Source: a virus. Taken from it: a stretch of 40,490 nt of DNA. Shown here in pieces: positions 23,258 to 32,236 of this stretch (its first letter is position 1; the number at the start of each line of letters is the position of its first letter). Under the pieces are notes generated by a model. That model saw only the letters and a list, made by a program, of their open reading frames with translations, had not been told where the DNA came from and ran no database searches. Location of the stretch: positions 1 through 40,490 of IMG/VR virus record IMGVR_UViG_3300009788_001437. One strand, 5' to 3'. The position numbers and the translations under genes were made by a program.

Positions 23258-24897
23258 AGACTTACCTTATTGTTTAGTTCATCTGCTAATGAACGAGAAA
23301 CATCCTCTGGGTCCATGCCGACGACGTTCTCAATGTTTACTGTAGTTCCTTGACGATTATTAGATATTCCTGGTTCAACACCAAAGTCAAACTTTAATAA
23401 ATCTGATTTAAACTTACTTGCATCAATTTTTGGGATAAGTGGAATCCTTACTCCAGGAATTTTATTCATGGCCTTAATCAAGAAATTAATTTTGCCGAGA
23501 ATAAAGTTTATGCTTCCTGCAATTATATCAACAACTTTATTCCAAACGATAATTGCAACATTCCCAAAACTAATCATTGCATTTTTAAATCCTAACCAAA
23601 GATTTTCCCAAGTTCCAATCATTTTTGAAAGATTTTTTACTCCTACGATTATCCCTGCGATTGCCAAAGAGATAGCTAACAAAAGAAATAACCAAGGAGA
23701 CGCAACTAAAGTCAAGATGGCTACTGCTGCCCCCAATAAAAACACTGCCGCAGTAACTAATGCAATTACAGCTATTAGTTCTTTAATTGGGTCTGGTAAA
23801 TCACTAAACCATTCAAACACACCTTTTAATCCTTCTACTAAAGGAATTAAAACTGGTATAAAAACTTCTGCAATTTCTAATTGTAATGCTGCAAAAGAAT
23901 TCTTCATTAGTTTGATTTTATTTGCTGTACTTTCACTTGCGATTGCATACTCTTCTTGAAGTGATGTTGCATTTTCAAATTGTCCAGCTGCCGCCTCAAT
24001 TAATCTATTCATCTCTGGGAGATTATTAGATAATTTGTTAATTGCTGAGGCTCCAACCGTTCCAAAGACATCAATAGCTTTTTGTTGTCGTTCTATTGGG
24101 TCTTCTATCTGTGAGATTCTTTTAATAAGAGAAAGTATCGCGGTGTTCGCATTTTCTCTGATGGCTCTTGGGAAATCTTTACCCATTAAAGGGATAACTT
24201 CATCCTCCATTTTTTTAACTACTTGGTCAAAGGCACTTCTTAATTTTGTACCTGCTCTCTCTGCTGGTTCACCTGCTGCAATTAATGCTGCAGTTAATCC
24301 AGCAACAACTTCAGTAGATAGTCCTAATGTTTTTGCTGAACCTGCTACTCGGACCATGGAGCTTACAATTTCACTTGAACTTGCAGCACTTATATTAGAT
24401 AATTCGTTAATTGCAGAACCTAACTTTTCTGCCTCCTCAATAGGCAATCCCATAGCATTAGAAATCTTTGCCATTGCTAAAGCTGCCTCTTCTGCGCTTA
24501 ATTCTGTGGCGATGGCCATTTTACCTACGACGGTAGTGAAACTCTTAATATTTTCAGTTCCAACTATACCTAATTGACCAGCGACTTCTCCTATCTGTGC
24601 TAATTCGACTACACTCAAAGGCATAGTCTTAGATAAATCTATAAACTCTTGGCGAAGTCCTTTTATTGCTTCTGCGGATAGTCCAGTAGTTTTACGAACT
24701 CCTACCATTGCTGTCTCTAACTCTATTGATTTATCTATTGCTTTTTTTAATCCAAAAGCTATGGCTCCACCTATTGCACCCATTGCTAAAGCAGATTTTC
24801 TAAAGCTCTGCATGGATAACCCTGCTTTCTTAAATGCTCCTGAGAACTGATCTCTTGCCCTTATTACAATCTCTACGACGTTTTGTCCGAATGCCAT
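23254..24897 (-). CDS. Tape measure protein
   Basis: 547 residues. The TP901 core is present (LETAMVGVRKTTGLSAEAI, IGEVAGQLGI, AATEL..A..MAKISNAMG, AGEPAERAGTKLRSAF), followed by strong hydrophobic segments at about 365-430 and a short C-terminal domain. It sets tail length and helps DNA passage through the envelope. At roughly 1.5 angstrom per residue this predicts a tail of about 80 nm (approximate rule). TAATG junction with the frameshifted chaperone frame. Confidence 0.92.
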   Translation of the reverse strand: MAFGQNVVEIVIRARDQFSGAFKKAGLSMQSFRKSALAMGAIGGAIAFGLKKAIDKSIELETAMVGVRKTTGLSAEAIKGLRQEFIDLSKTMPLSVVELAQIGEVAGQLGIVGTENIKSFTTVVGKMAIATELSAEEAALAMAKISNAMGLPIEEAEKLGSAINELSNISAASSSEIVSSMVRVAGSAKTLGLSTEVVAGLTAALIAAGEPAERAGTKLRSAFDQVVKKMEDEVIPLMGKDFPRAIRENANTAILSLIKRISQIEDPIERQQKAIDVFGTVGASAINKLSNNLPEMNRLIEAAAGQFENATSLQEEYAIASESTANKIKLMKNSFAALQLEIAEVFIPVLIPLVEGLKGVFEWFSDLPDPIKELIAVIALVTAAVFLLGAAVAILTLVASPWLFLLLAISLAIAGIIVGVKNLSKMIGTWENLWLGFKNAMISFGNVAIIVWNKVVDIIAGSINFILGKINFLIKAMNKIPGVRIPLIPKIDASKFKSDLLKFDFGVEPGISNNRQGTTVNIENVVGMDPEDVSRSLADELNNKVSL

Positions 24898-25288
24898 TAT
24901 TTCTTTTTAGCTTTGTTGGCTGCCTTTTTGTTTTCTCTATTGACCTTCTTCAAATATTTAACTATTTCCATGTAATCAAATAATGATAAATCTCTGACTA
25001 CTGGTAATGTCCATTTGAAGTAGTCACAAATAGCCAACTCATTCTTTACTGAGTTGGCGTTTGAAAATCCTCAGAAATATTATTGATTTTGTTTACTAAC
25101 TTCATTAAATCTATTCCTAAAGACATTCCAATATTGTCATACTCTTCATCAGTTATTCCAGTAGATAGTTGTAACAGTCTTTTAGCGGATTCTGCTTTAC
25201 TTAAATCTTGCAACTCTGCAACATCTTTGTACTTCAGTTCCGAAACTGTATAAGTCTTTCCTTCTATTTCCAATGTTTCTTTTTTCAT
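24897..25288 (-). CDS. Tail assembly chaperone, long form by -1 frameshift (GT-like)
   Basis: Reading the zero frame to TTT at 25064-25066, slipping back one base and continuing gives about 130 residues. The second frame reads SNANSVKNELAICDYFKWTL, then RDLSLFDYMEIVKYLKKVN and a Lys/Ala-rich tail, and stops exactly in a TAATG junction with the tape measure gene. The extension has no start codon in the right place of its own. This is the G/GT arrangement of lambda-like tails, where the long form recruits tail tube protein to the tape measure. Confidence 0.78.
25034..25070 (-). promoter_or_regulatory. Programmed -1 frameshift signal
   Basis: Slippery heptamer G-GAT-TTT (25064-25070) in the zero frame, six-base spacer CAAACG, then a perfect 8-pair hairpin CCAACTCA / TGAGTTGG with an 8-base loop (25034-25057). 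The new frame opens at the heptamer itself, directly after an in-frame TGA. GGATTTT is a known slippery sequence in plant viruses. Confidence 0.82.
25046..25288 (-). CDS. Tail assembly chaperone, short form (G-like)
   Basis: 80 residues: beta N-terminus (KETLEIEGKTYTVSELKYKD) and helices (EYDNIGMSLGIDLMKLVNK), the compact profile of phage tail chaperones between tail tube and tape measure. AGGAGG-type site before the ATG. Terminates at TAA (25046-25048) inside the frameshift hairpin loop. Confidence 0.85.
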   Translation of the reverse strand: MKKETLEIEGKTYTVSELKYKDVAELQDLSKAESAKRLLQLSTGITDEEYDNIGMSLGIDLMKLVNKINNISEDFQTPTQ

Positions 25289-25348
25289 TTTTTATCCTCC
25301 TGATTTAGTTGCCTTTCGGCCTGGGCTTAAAATTAATGCCCAGTATAA

Positions 25349-26359
25349 TTAAAATGCTGCGTAAACTACTCTGTCGAATGCTGAGCCGATTACAAATTGT
25401 GGTTTGATTTCCATAGTAACTTCACTTGGACCTTCTGTAGTAGAAGGAATCTCCATACTCGTTATTCTACATCCACTCAAAAAGAATATTGTATGTTGAG
25501 ATCCTGCTGTGACATCTGCGTCTAAGTCAAATGTTGTATCGAATACTCCATTACCTTTGAATAAATCCGTATAAAGTGTATCTGCTAAAGGTGCACTTAG
25601 GTCTGCGGTTACGTTTAAAGTATATTCCTTATTACCTGGGAATGGTGCTGCGATTACTCGACTACCATTTAAATAGTGTGGTGCTTCTGTGTTGTTAACT
25701 ATCTCGAAACTAATATCTTTTGCAGTTTCGATTGTATTACCTGACATTGTCAACGTACAATCACTCCAAAGATATGGTCTATTCGTTGCTTCGGATGGTG
25801 TTGTGGTTGTTGCACCAGACGTATGAGTTAAACTCTGTCCGATGTAATTAACATCCATACTAACTTTTTCACCTTGAACTGCATTAATAGTTACACTATC
25901 AACAACTGCTCCTTTGATTGTTCGGATGAAATTAGCTCCAGTACCGGGACTCTGTTTAGAATCTTCGATTTGAAAACTAATAGGTGCTTGAAGTCTACCT
26001 GTTCCACTTGTGAACGGACTTTGCCATGCACTTGTAGATGTTTCTTCAGCTAAATGAGTAACTTTTGATCCTGCGGCCCCATCTGCCCCTGAACCAATTG
26101 CCCAAAAGGCGAATCTCATATCTTGTGGATGCATAGTTAAAGTACCTGTCACGTCGTTTGGTCCTTGGTCCATGTCTCCATAACTTCGATTATTTGTTCC
26201 TAAGAATCTATTAGTTATTTTGTTTTCTTTGTCGTCGATTAGATTCTCCATTACTTCTCCTGGCCAAAAAGATGATCCAGTTGCATCACTTTGTGTTCCG
26301 TAAGTACCTGACTCATGAAATATTACTACCTTGTTTGTATCTGAAATGTATCTTGCGAT
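25349..26359 (-). CDS. Major tail tube protein, apparent AUC start
   Basis: 336 residues if started at ATC 26357-26359: IARYISDTNKVVIFHESGTY, the usual tail-tube opening (expected MARYISDTNK). The ATC lies seven bases after a perfect GGAGG; the first in-frame ATG (26251) would remove 36 residues of this domain and has no site. A stop lies just upstream, so no other start fits. The rest is beta-rich with GTLTMHPQDMRFAFWAIGSG and a C-terminal EVTMEIKPQF barrel strand. It polymerises into the tail tube. Confidence 0.75.
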   Translation of the reverse strand: MARYISDTNKVVIFHESGTYGTQSDATGSSFWPGEVMENLIDDKENKITNRFLGTNNRSYGDMDQGPNDVTGTLTMHPQDMRFAFWAIGSGADGAAGSKVTHLAEETSTSAWQSPFTSGTGRLQAPISFQIEDSKQSPGTGANFIRTIKGAVVDSVTINAVQGEKVSMDVNYIGQSLTHTSGATTTTPSEATNRPYLWSDCTLTMSGNTIETAKDISFEIVNNTEAPHYLNGSRVIAAPFPGNKEYTLNVTADLSAPLADTLYTDLFKGNGVFDTTFDLDADVTAGSQHTIFFLSGCRITSMEIPSTTEGPSEVTMEIKPQFVIGSAFDRVVYAAF

Positions 26360-26390
26360 TTTTTTACCTCCATTTTAATTTAATTTGAAT

Positions 26391-26840
26391 TTACTTGTTA
26401 AAGAATTGATAACTTAATTGTATTATCCTTGATTTAGTTGCACCTTTGCCTGGTTCGTCTACTCGAATAACTGACCCAATATTAAAACCGTAAAAGTCGT
26501 TGTCTATGCTTCCAGTTTCATCTGTGAATTGGATGTCTGCGAGTCTGTCTAAGATTTCTTGTGCTAGTTTATCTGATTGAGTAATTGATTTTGACCAGAT
26601 TCTTAATGTTACCTCTAAATTTATATCCATTGCGGTTGTTTGCATTCCTGCCCGCGTTTCTTCTATATTGTTTACTTCTAATGTGATAAGAGGATATTTT
26701 ACTTCTCTTTCTGGATAACTTGTCATTACGAATTTAGAAGAATTGCCCCTAGTCGCACTAATTGGGTCTGTAATGTTAGTACTAAGTTCATTCTTTAAGA
26801 AGAATAGAACATCTTTTATGAGTGTATTTCTGTTTGCCAT
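26391..26840 (-). CDS. Tail terminator-like protein
   Basis: 149 residues: helix (TLIKDVLFFLKNELS), FVMTSYPEREVKYPLITLEV, then a strand-helix pattern (INLEVTLRIWSKS, KLAQEILDRLADI) as in lambda gpU-like and tail terminator proteins. The position between the gp10-like protein and the tail tube supports the call. No clear ribosome site; the 82-base gap upstream holds the 13-base AT motif. Confidence 0.72.
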   Translation of the reverse strand: MANRNTLIKDVLFFLKNELSTNITDPISATRGNSSKFVMTSYPEREVKYPLITLEVNNIEETRAGMQTTAMDINLEVTLRIWSKSITQSDKLAQEILDRLADIQFTDETGSIDNDFYGFNIGSVIRVDEPGKGATKSRIIQLSYQFFNK

Positions 26841-26921
26841 CGCTTTGACGTTTGACTACTCGCTTGTAATCAGAGTAAATAAGTTATGTTTGTTTAAGTA
26901 TATTGAGTTATATTATATATA

Positions 26922-27299
26922 TTAAATCTTACTGACTTCTCTAGTTATAATACTTTTGACTTTCTTTTTTGAACGTGCTGCACTGTTAGTGAAATGCTTT
27001 CTAGGACTATTTTTAAAGTTAGTCCCATGTTCTAGTTTGTCTGCGTATGGTAGTTGACTGAACACTATTGCTGAATCATTTGATGTAATAAAATCCACTG
27101 AGTTAAGAAACCTACCGGTGTCTACACTAATAGTTTCAGCACGCTTTCCTGCGATTGAAAGTTTTACTTCGCCTTGTAAGAATATTGCTGATTTGGTTAG
27201 TGCCTTTTTTATACCTACCCCTAACTCTTTATTCTTTCGGAGTAACAAAGCAGAAACATTTGGGATACCTTTTATCTCCAAGTTGATACTACTTACCAT
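26922..27299 (-). CDS. HK97 gp10-like head-tail connector
   Basis: 125 residues with IKKALTKSAIFLQGEVK, VDTGRFLNSVDF, LPYADKLEHGT and a basic C-terminal helix. The VDTG.L..S and YA..lEhGT motifs define the gp10 family of tail-completion/connector proteins. Confidence 0.8.
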   Translation of the reverse strand: MVSSINLEIKGIPNVSALLLRKNKELGVGIKKALTKSAIFLQGEVKLSIAGKRAETISVDTGRFLNSVDFITSNDSAIVFSQLPYADKLEHGTNFKNSPRKHFTNSAARSKKKVKSIITREVSKI

Positions 27300-27718
27300 T
27301 AAATTATGCTCCCAGTTAACTTTCTAATGAATTGCTTCTTGTAAACTGGTATTGCTTCTGTTTCGTATACTATTCCCCCATCCGGAATAGTTGTATAGAG
27401 ATTACCTGTTGGACTCCCAAGTTGTATATCAACTGATATGTCTGTTCCAGTAAACACAGTTGAACCATTCACGAATATTGTTTTATCTGATTCAGTTAGT
27501 TTACCTTGACTCATTAACACAGATTCTTCAGATCCTTCTCTTCCTCTAATTGGAAATACTACACCACTTGTCCATAAAGTTGTTCCGCTTTGAATCAGTT
27601 CTGTTGCTTCGTCATATACTTCATCATAAACAGGGGTATAATATCTAATACGTATTTGTCTTCCAGCTAATTCCATGGTTCTATTCAATGTTGCTACTAA
27701 TTTAGCATTTGTTCCCAT
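27299..27718 (-). CDS. Head closure-like protein
   Basis: 139 residues. IRIRYYTPVYDEVYDEATEL, TLWTSGVVFPIRG, an EESVLMSQGKLTESDKTIFV segment and a C-terminal Y-KKQFIRKL end resemble phage head-closure or stopper proteins (SPP1 gp16-like). Located between gp10-like and the connector at 27718. TAATG junction. Confidence 0.6.
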   Translation of the reverse strand: MGTNAKLVATLNRTMELAGRQIRIRYYTPVYDEVYDEATELIQSGTTLWTSGVVFPIRGREGSEESVLMSQGKLTESDKTIFVNGSTVFTGTDISVDIQLGSPTGNLYTTIPDGGIVYETEAIPVYKKQFIRKLTGSII

Positions 27719-28056
27719 TATGCGTTATCGTAATCCGGATTTATTTTAACTACTAGTGAATTGTCTGATGGAAGAGTTAAAATACTACTATCCTCAAATG
27801 TAGTTGTAAATTCACCCAAGAATAAACCAGATCTATTCGTATTTGCCTCTGTCCAATTATATTGAAGATTGCCTGTTGTACTGCCAGTTATAGTAGCATT
27901 ACCAGAAAATACTGGGGTAAATGCATTATCGTTTGTACTTAGTTTAAAGAATATATTAGATCCAGTTGATAAGTCTATTGGACTACCATTACTATCAACA
28001 AGTTTAACCGCTAAACTTGGTTCTGTACTATTTCTCTTTATTTCAAATATTGCCAT
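27718..28056 (-). CDS. BppU N-terminal-like adaptor protein
   Basis: 112 residues. FEIKRNSTEPSLAVKLVDSN, DLSTGSNIFFKLST, GNLQYNWTEANTNRSGLFLGEF and TLPSDNSLVVKI follow the pattern of the small beta domain found in baseplate protein BppU and in many capsid or tail adaptors. Probably links the adhesin to the virion. Confidence 0.7.
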   Translation of the reverse strand: MAIFEIKRNSTEPSLAVKLVDSNGSPIDLSTGSNIFFKLSTNDNAFTPVFSGNATITGSTTGNLQYNWTEANTNRSGLFLGEFTTTFEDSSILTLPSDNSLVVKINPDYDNA

Positions 28057-30377
28057 TATTTAATTATAAAATCGCCTCCTTTTCTTAATTTAATTACTTT
28101 GTCGTTTTCTACTAGCTGGTTGTTGAATGATGTTTCTCCTAATCTAAACACCTCTAGTACTATATTTATCATTTTTAATAAGGTATCTACTAAGTCATCT
28201 GTGAATGTTATATTGTCTGCTAATAATATATTTAAAGTTAATGTTCTGGCTAGACTATCTGTTATATTTTGAGTATCTGAGAAGGTTCTATTAAACGTTG
28301 ATGTTTTACTTAATGAATCAGATAATGTTTGGGTGTCTGAAAAGGTTTTGTTAAAACTACTTACGTTAGCTAGACTATCACTTAAGTTTATTGTATCGTC
28401 TAATGAAAAATTAAATTCAGTTACGTCAATTAAACTATCTGTTATATTTTGAGTGTCCAAGAAAGTTCGGTTAAATATCGACTGTTTGGCTAGACTGTCT
28501 GATAAAGACATTGTTTCACTTAAACTAATAGCAACTCCAAAAAAATCAACTAGGGAATCAGAAAAAGTAATGTTATCATCTAATGCTACATTAAATCCAG
28601 TAACTGCAGCTAAACTATCAGAGAAATTAATGTTTTCGGCTAATGTCTTGTTGAATACAATATCCCTACCTAATGCATCAGAGAAGGTTATTGAATCATC
28701 TAATGTTTTATTGAAAACTACATTCTTAGCTAGACTATCTGTAAATGTAATAGAATCATCAAGAATTACATTAAATCCCGCATCTGCAGCTAGAATATCA
28801 GATAACGACAGGGAATCATCAAGAACTTTAATAAATACAGAAAAATTAACAAGATTGTCCGTAAAAGTAACATTGTCATCAAGTATTATATTAAATCTTT
28901 GAGAGTCCAAAATACTGTCAGCTAATGTAATAGAATCATCTAACTCTCTACTAAAAGACGCTGAACTAACTAGATTGTCTGTTATGTTTAATGTCTCAAA
29001 TAACTCCTCAATGAAGATAATGTCTTGATTTTCTAAAGCAATCTTATCGCCGTTTTCTTGTAGTAAAAAATCTCCGTTTTCTTGTAGTAAAAAAGCTGTA
29101 TACTCTTTATCTACCCCTAGGAAATCTGTAAATGTTATTGAGTCGTCTAGTGCTATTGTTCTATCTCCCGTAACTGTTAGACTATCTGAAAAAGAAATAG
29201 AGTCAGACGGAGTTTCTGTAAAATCTTGACTTCCAGCCGCTATTTCAATATCATTAACTAGATTTACAAATATATCTATTAAATCATCATTATACCAAGA
29301 CCACTGGATTCTCCCACCGGAATTTGTAATAGTTCTTCCACCATGTAATGAACGATTATCGTCGGTAGTTTCACTATATGCTGCTTCGCTTCCCCATGTA
29401 CCCATCCCATCATCTGATTTATGAAATACTAAATCAACTAAAGATGGGAAAGTTCCGCCTTTTTGATAAGCAACATAAACATCATCATTTTGTTGATTTA
29501 TGATAATGGCCGCCTTTCCCGATTCTCCTTGATTTGTAAATATATTTGTTTTTGCAGTTACTGTGGGGGATGAAATAGAATCGGGTGTTATGTCCCAAGT
29601 CAATAAATCATCACCAGCATCGTCGTCATCGGTATGTGATGCGATTAATATATGATTATCACTTAATCTTAACGAGGCATCCATATTTATTGCGAACTCA
29701 TCCGAGGTTATTCCAGTTGATACTGTAGTCTCAGTAATTGAATTTTCAGAATCATCATACATTTTTATAGATATTGTACTTGAACTTATGTCTAAATATA
29801 CCCCCGCTACATCGTCATCGTCACCAGTATTAGATGGAAATAATAGTAGCCAATCTCTATCTGCAAACCCCGTTCCTTCGTAGAAATCTGTCCTACTTGT
29901 CCAATTTTCTCCGGAGTCTATACTCTTATATGTTTCTATTTCTCCGGGGGTCATAAAAGCGACTATTAAATTCCCACTTACTGTTTTAGTTATCGCTACT
30001 TTATTCTCTGCGGTGTCTCCTATAGTTAATCCACTATCTATCGTTCTAATCGTTCCCACTGAAGCATCACTTACATCTACAGTTACGTATTTAACTTCAC
30101 TGTCCGCTGCATCTGTCCAGATTATGTGTACTAGTGTTCCAGAATTTCCAGGGGTTTCCTTATCAAACCATGCGGCTATGGCTGTATGTGTTCCCGCCTC
30201 TATTTGAGTGACTGACCAATTTGCCCCACCATTTGTAGTTCTTGCAAAAGAAATATCGTTTCCAGAATCCGCAAAAACTATTATTGCAGTCTGTGTATCA
30301 ATCCAGTAAGGTCCCCACGGTGCAGGTGTTGATTCTGCATTGTTACTCACAGATGTTGCTACTGCTGTATCAGCCAT
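28056..30377 (-). CDS. Sialidase-like propeller adhesin with 20-residue repeats
   Basis: 773 residues. Residues 1-390 form repeated blades with Asp-box-like elements (SIDSGENWTS, RTTNGGANWS) as in BNR/sialidase propellers; catalytic arginines were not identified. Residues about 459-738 are fourteen consecutive 20-residue repeats (LDDSITFTDSLAKNVVFNKT type), then a basic tail. Starts behind AAGGAGA. Likely a surface spike whose propeller binds host sugars on a repeat stalk. Confidence 0.75.
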   Translation of the reverse strand: MADTAVATSVSNNAESTPAPWGPYWIDTQTAIIVFADSGNDISFARTTNGGANWSVTQIEAGTHTAIAAWFDKETPGNSGTLVHIIWTDAADSEVKYVTVDVSDASVGTIRTIDSGLTIGDTAENKVAITKTVSGNLIVAFMTPGEIETYKSIDSGENWTSRTDFYEGTGFADRDWLLLFPSNTGDDDDVAGVYLDISSSTISIKMYDDSENSITETTVSTGITSDEFAINMDASLRLSDNHILIASHTDDDDAGDDLLTWDITPDSISSPTVTAKTNIFTNQGESGKAAIIINQQNDDVYVAYQKGGTFPSLVDLVFHKSDDGMGTWGSEAAYSETTDDNRSLHGGRTITNSGGRIQWSWYNDDLIDIFVNLVNDIEIAAGSQDFTETPSDSISFSDSLTVTGDRTIALDDSITFTDFLGVDKEYTAFLLQENGDFLLQENGDKIALENQDIIFIEELFETLNITDNLVSSASFSRELDDSITLADSILDSQRFNIILDDNVTFTDNLVNFSVFIKVLDDSLSLSDILAADAGFNVILDDSITFTDSLAKNVVFNKTLDDSITFSDALGRDIVFNKTLAENINFSDSLAAVTGFNVALDDNITFSDSLVDFFGVAISLSETMSLSDSLAKQSIFNRTFLDTQNITDSLIDVTEFNFSLDDTINLSDSLANVSSFNKTFSDTQTLSDSLSKTSTFNRTFSDTQNITDSLARTLTLNILLADNITFTDDLVDTLLKMINIVLEVFRLGETSFNNQLVENDKVIKLRKGGDFIIK
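28164..29003 (-). repeat. Fourteen 60-base tandem coding repeats
   Basis: The repeats of the adhesin stalk keep an exact 20-codon period. The invariant core is a (T/S)D-x-L element at positions 9-12 with FN or equivalent near 17-18. They are diverged in DNA, so the array is old or selected for protein rather than recently expanded. Confidence 0.85.
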
Positions 30378-30633
30378 TCTTAAAATCTCCTTTAGTTTCT
30401 TTTTCTATATAATCGTGAATCTTATAAGGTTTTTCTAAATCTGGGAATATATCATCCTTTATAATCTTATTAACATCTTTGATAACTGCGTCTAGATATT
30501 TACTTTCTTCTCCTAGCTTAATTTGTTTTGCATTCATCCACTTCTCTTTTTTATCTGATGATAGATTCCTTGTTTCTTGAGCCTCGGCTAATATTGCATT
30601 TAAATGAAATAATTGATGACCTGATAATGCCAT
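30370..30633 (-). CDS. 87-residue helical protein in the adhesin block
   Basis: MALSGHQLFHLNAILAEAQE and further charged helices (KYLDAVIKDVNKIIKDDIF). Strong AGGAGG site; overlaps the adhesin start by 8 bases. Resembles small chaperones next to adhesin genes only by position. Function unknown. Confidence 0.6.
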   Translation of the reverse strand: MALSGHQLFHLNAILAEAQETRNLSSDKKEKWMNAKQIKLGEESKYLDAVIKDVNKIIKDDIFPDLEKPYKIHDYIEKETKGDFKNG

Positions 30634-31455
30634 TTAAAATACCTCCTTCCATACGTCCCCTATGTTTAGTTGCATGCCTTCGACTGCTTTCCATACGTCG
30701 CCTATATTAATTTGAATTGCTGGTATCTCTTTCCATGTATCTCCTATGTTGATTTGGGTGTTTGTTCCTACAGCGCCGAATGGGTAAGAAATTCCATCCC
30801 CGCCATTATATAATTCAGTTACCTCTGCTGAACTCAATTCCTTATCCCAGATTCCAAACTCATCAATAGTCCCTAACCAACTATCCTCTACGAATATATC
30901 TGTCTGTCTTATTCCTCCGATTAAACTCTCTCTATCTACCACTACTGTATCAGTTGTGGCGTCGTTTGCAGTAGTATCTTCTGAACCATTAATATATAAT
31001 TTTACTGCTGAACCGTTCTGTGTGAATGCTACATGAATCCATCCATCACTACTATCATAATCCGCAGTAGACTTTAACCTCCCGTGTCCCGGGGTTGAGT
31101 AGCTACCATATAATTTCTTATCACCAAAAGCCCATCCACCGCCCCATCTAGTAGTGTTGTTCTGTTCTAACACTGTGAATATTCTCCCTGGATTGGCGGA
31201 GGTTGTATCAATCTTAATCCAGCAAGCCCATGATTTAGTGCTGTCTGCTATAAGAGCTTGGATTGCATATCCCGGGGCTTCATCTATTGTAATGTAATCA
31301 TCTGTCCCATCAAATACATAAGCTGTTCCTATCTTTCCTGCTTGGTTGGGTGTTGCGTTTGTATTAGTTCCATCATTTGCACTAAGTGAGTCCAGTACCG
31401 CCCCACTAACTTCATCTAATTGATAATAAAGGACAAGCCCATCAATCAACGCCAT
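30634..31455 (-). CDS. LamG / concanavalin-like surface protein
   Basis: 273 residues. YYQLDEVSGAVLDSLSAN, AYVFDGTDDYITID, WIHVAFTQNGSAVKLYING and GTIDEFGIWDKELSSAEV are the hallmarks of LamG-like jelly-roll domains. The C-terminal 41 residues are three copies of a QINIGDVWK unit. It probably binds host sugars from the virion surface. GAGGT site before the ATG. Confidence 0.85.
   Translation of the reverse strand: MALIDGLVLYYQLDEVSGAVLDSLSANDGTNTNATPNQAGKIGTAYVFDGTDDYITIDEAPGYAIQALIADSTKSWACWIKIDTTSANPGRIFTVLEQNNTTRWGGGWAFGDKKLYGSYSTPGHGRLKSTADYDSSDGWIHVAFTQNGSAVKLYINGSEDTTANDATTDTVVVDRESLIGGIRQTDIFVEDSWLGTIDEFGIWDKELSSAEVTELYNGGDGISYPFGAVGTNTQINIGDTWKEIPAIQINIGDVWKAVEGMQLNIGDVWKEVF
30637..30759 (-). 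repeat. Three tandem INIGDxWK repeats
   Basis: INIGDTWKEIPA, INIGDVWKAVEG and LNIGDVWKEVF, 14-residue period, at the C-terminus of the LamG protein. The invariant NIGD-x-WK suggests beta strands that stack on a partner. Confidence 0.8.
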
Positions 31456-31528
31456 ATTAACCTCACATAATCAAATATTCTATCCCCCAAACTTCTGTGT
31501 GGAAAAAAGAAATGAAATATTTTTCTAA

Positions 31529-32236
31529 TCATGCTGTATATTGCACATAAATAGTACCAACAGGAAATCCAGAGGCAGCTGGGGGTGTATCGTCGGTGTT
31601 ATACAAAACCATCGGCACATAAGCAGCATCAGCAGAACTTCTATCTCCTGTGACAGTTAATCCTTCAGTAACTATACTACCAGTTGAACTATCATTTGCG
31701 TTATTTAGTAAATAGTCTGTATGTGCTTGTGTATTATCTGCCTGATGTGTTGCTCCTGCACCCGATACTGCGACACCCGCACCTGAAACTGTTACTAAAT
31801 TAGCAATATCTGTTACAAGTGCACCAGAAACAACTACTCCAGCGCCACTTACTGTAACTAGGTTTGCAATGTCAGAAACCAACGCTCCACTTACTGCTAC
31901 CCCCGCACCTGATACCGTTACAAGATTAGCTATATCTGCTACCAACGCTCCAGAAGTAGCAACATAGGCCCCAGAAACGGCTACTCCCGCACCTGAAACT
32001 GTGGTTAGATTATTTTTATTAGTAACAGTTGCTCCAGAAACTACTACACCGGCTCCGCTTACGGTAGTTAGATTTGATATATCAGTAACTAATGCACCTG
32101 ATATGGTTAAATTAGTTTCAAAATTATCAAAAGTTACTTTTTTCGTTAAGGTTGAACCTATTGAGGCAAAAGGAAAGACATCAATTCCTGATATACCTAC
32201 GGCTGCATCAAGTTCACTTATTTTATTATCAACCAT
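31529..32236 (-). CDS. VSGAG repeat virion protein
   Basis: 235 residues: N-terminal domain (NKISELDAAVGISGIDVFPF) with KVTFDNF as seen in phage fibre attachment regions, then 21-residue VSGAGVAVSGALV repeats (49-160), and a small C-terminal domain. The repeats should form a beta shaft. Overlaps the previous stop by one base. Confidence 0.75.
   Translation of the reverse strand: MVDNKISELDAAVGISGIDVFPFASIGSTLTKKVTFDNFETNLTISGALVTDISNLTTVSGAGVVVSGATVTNKNNLTTVSGAGVAVSGAYVATSGALVADIANLVTVSGAGVAVSGALVSDIANLVTVSGAGVVVSGALVTDIANLVTVSGAGVAVSGAGATHQADNTQAHTDYLLNNANDSSTGSIVTEGLTVTGDRSSADAAYVPMVLYNTDDTPPAASGFPVGTIYVQYTA
31757..32092 (-). repeat. 63-base tandem coding repeats
   Basis: Five 21-residue units of the type LVTDIANLVTVSGAGVAVSGA, with one partial 7-residue unit after the second. 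The last three copies are nearly identical in protein, suggesting recent change of copy number. Confidence 0.8.
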
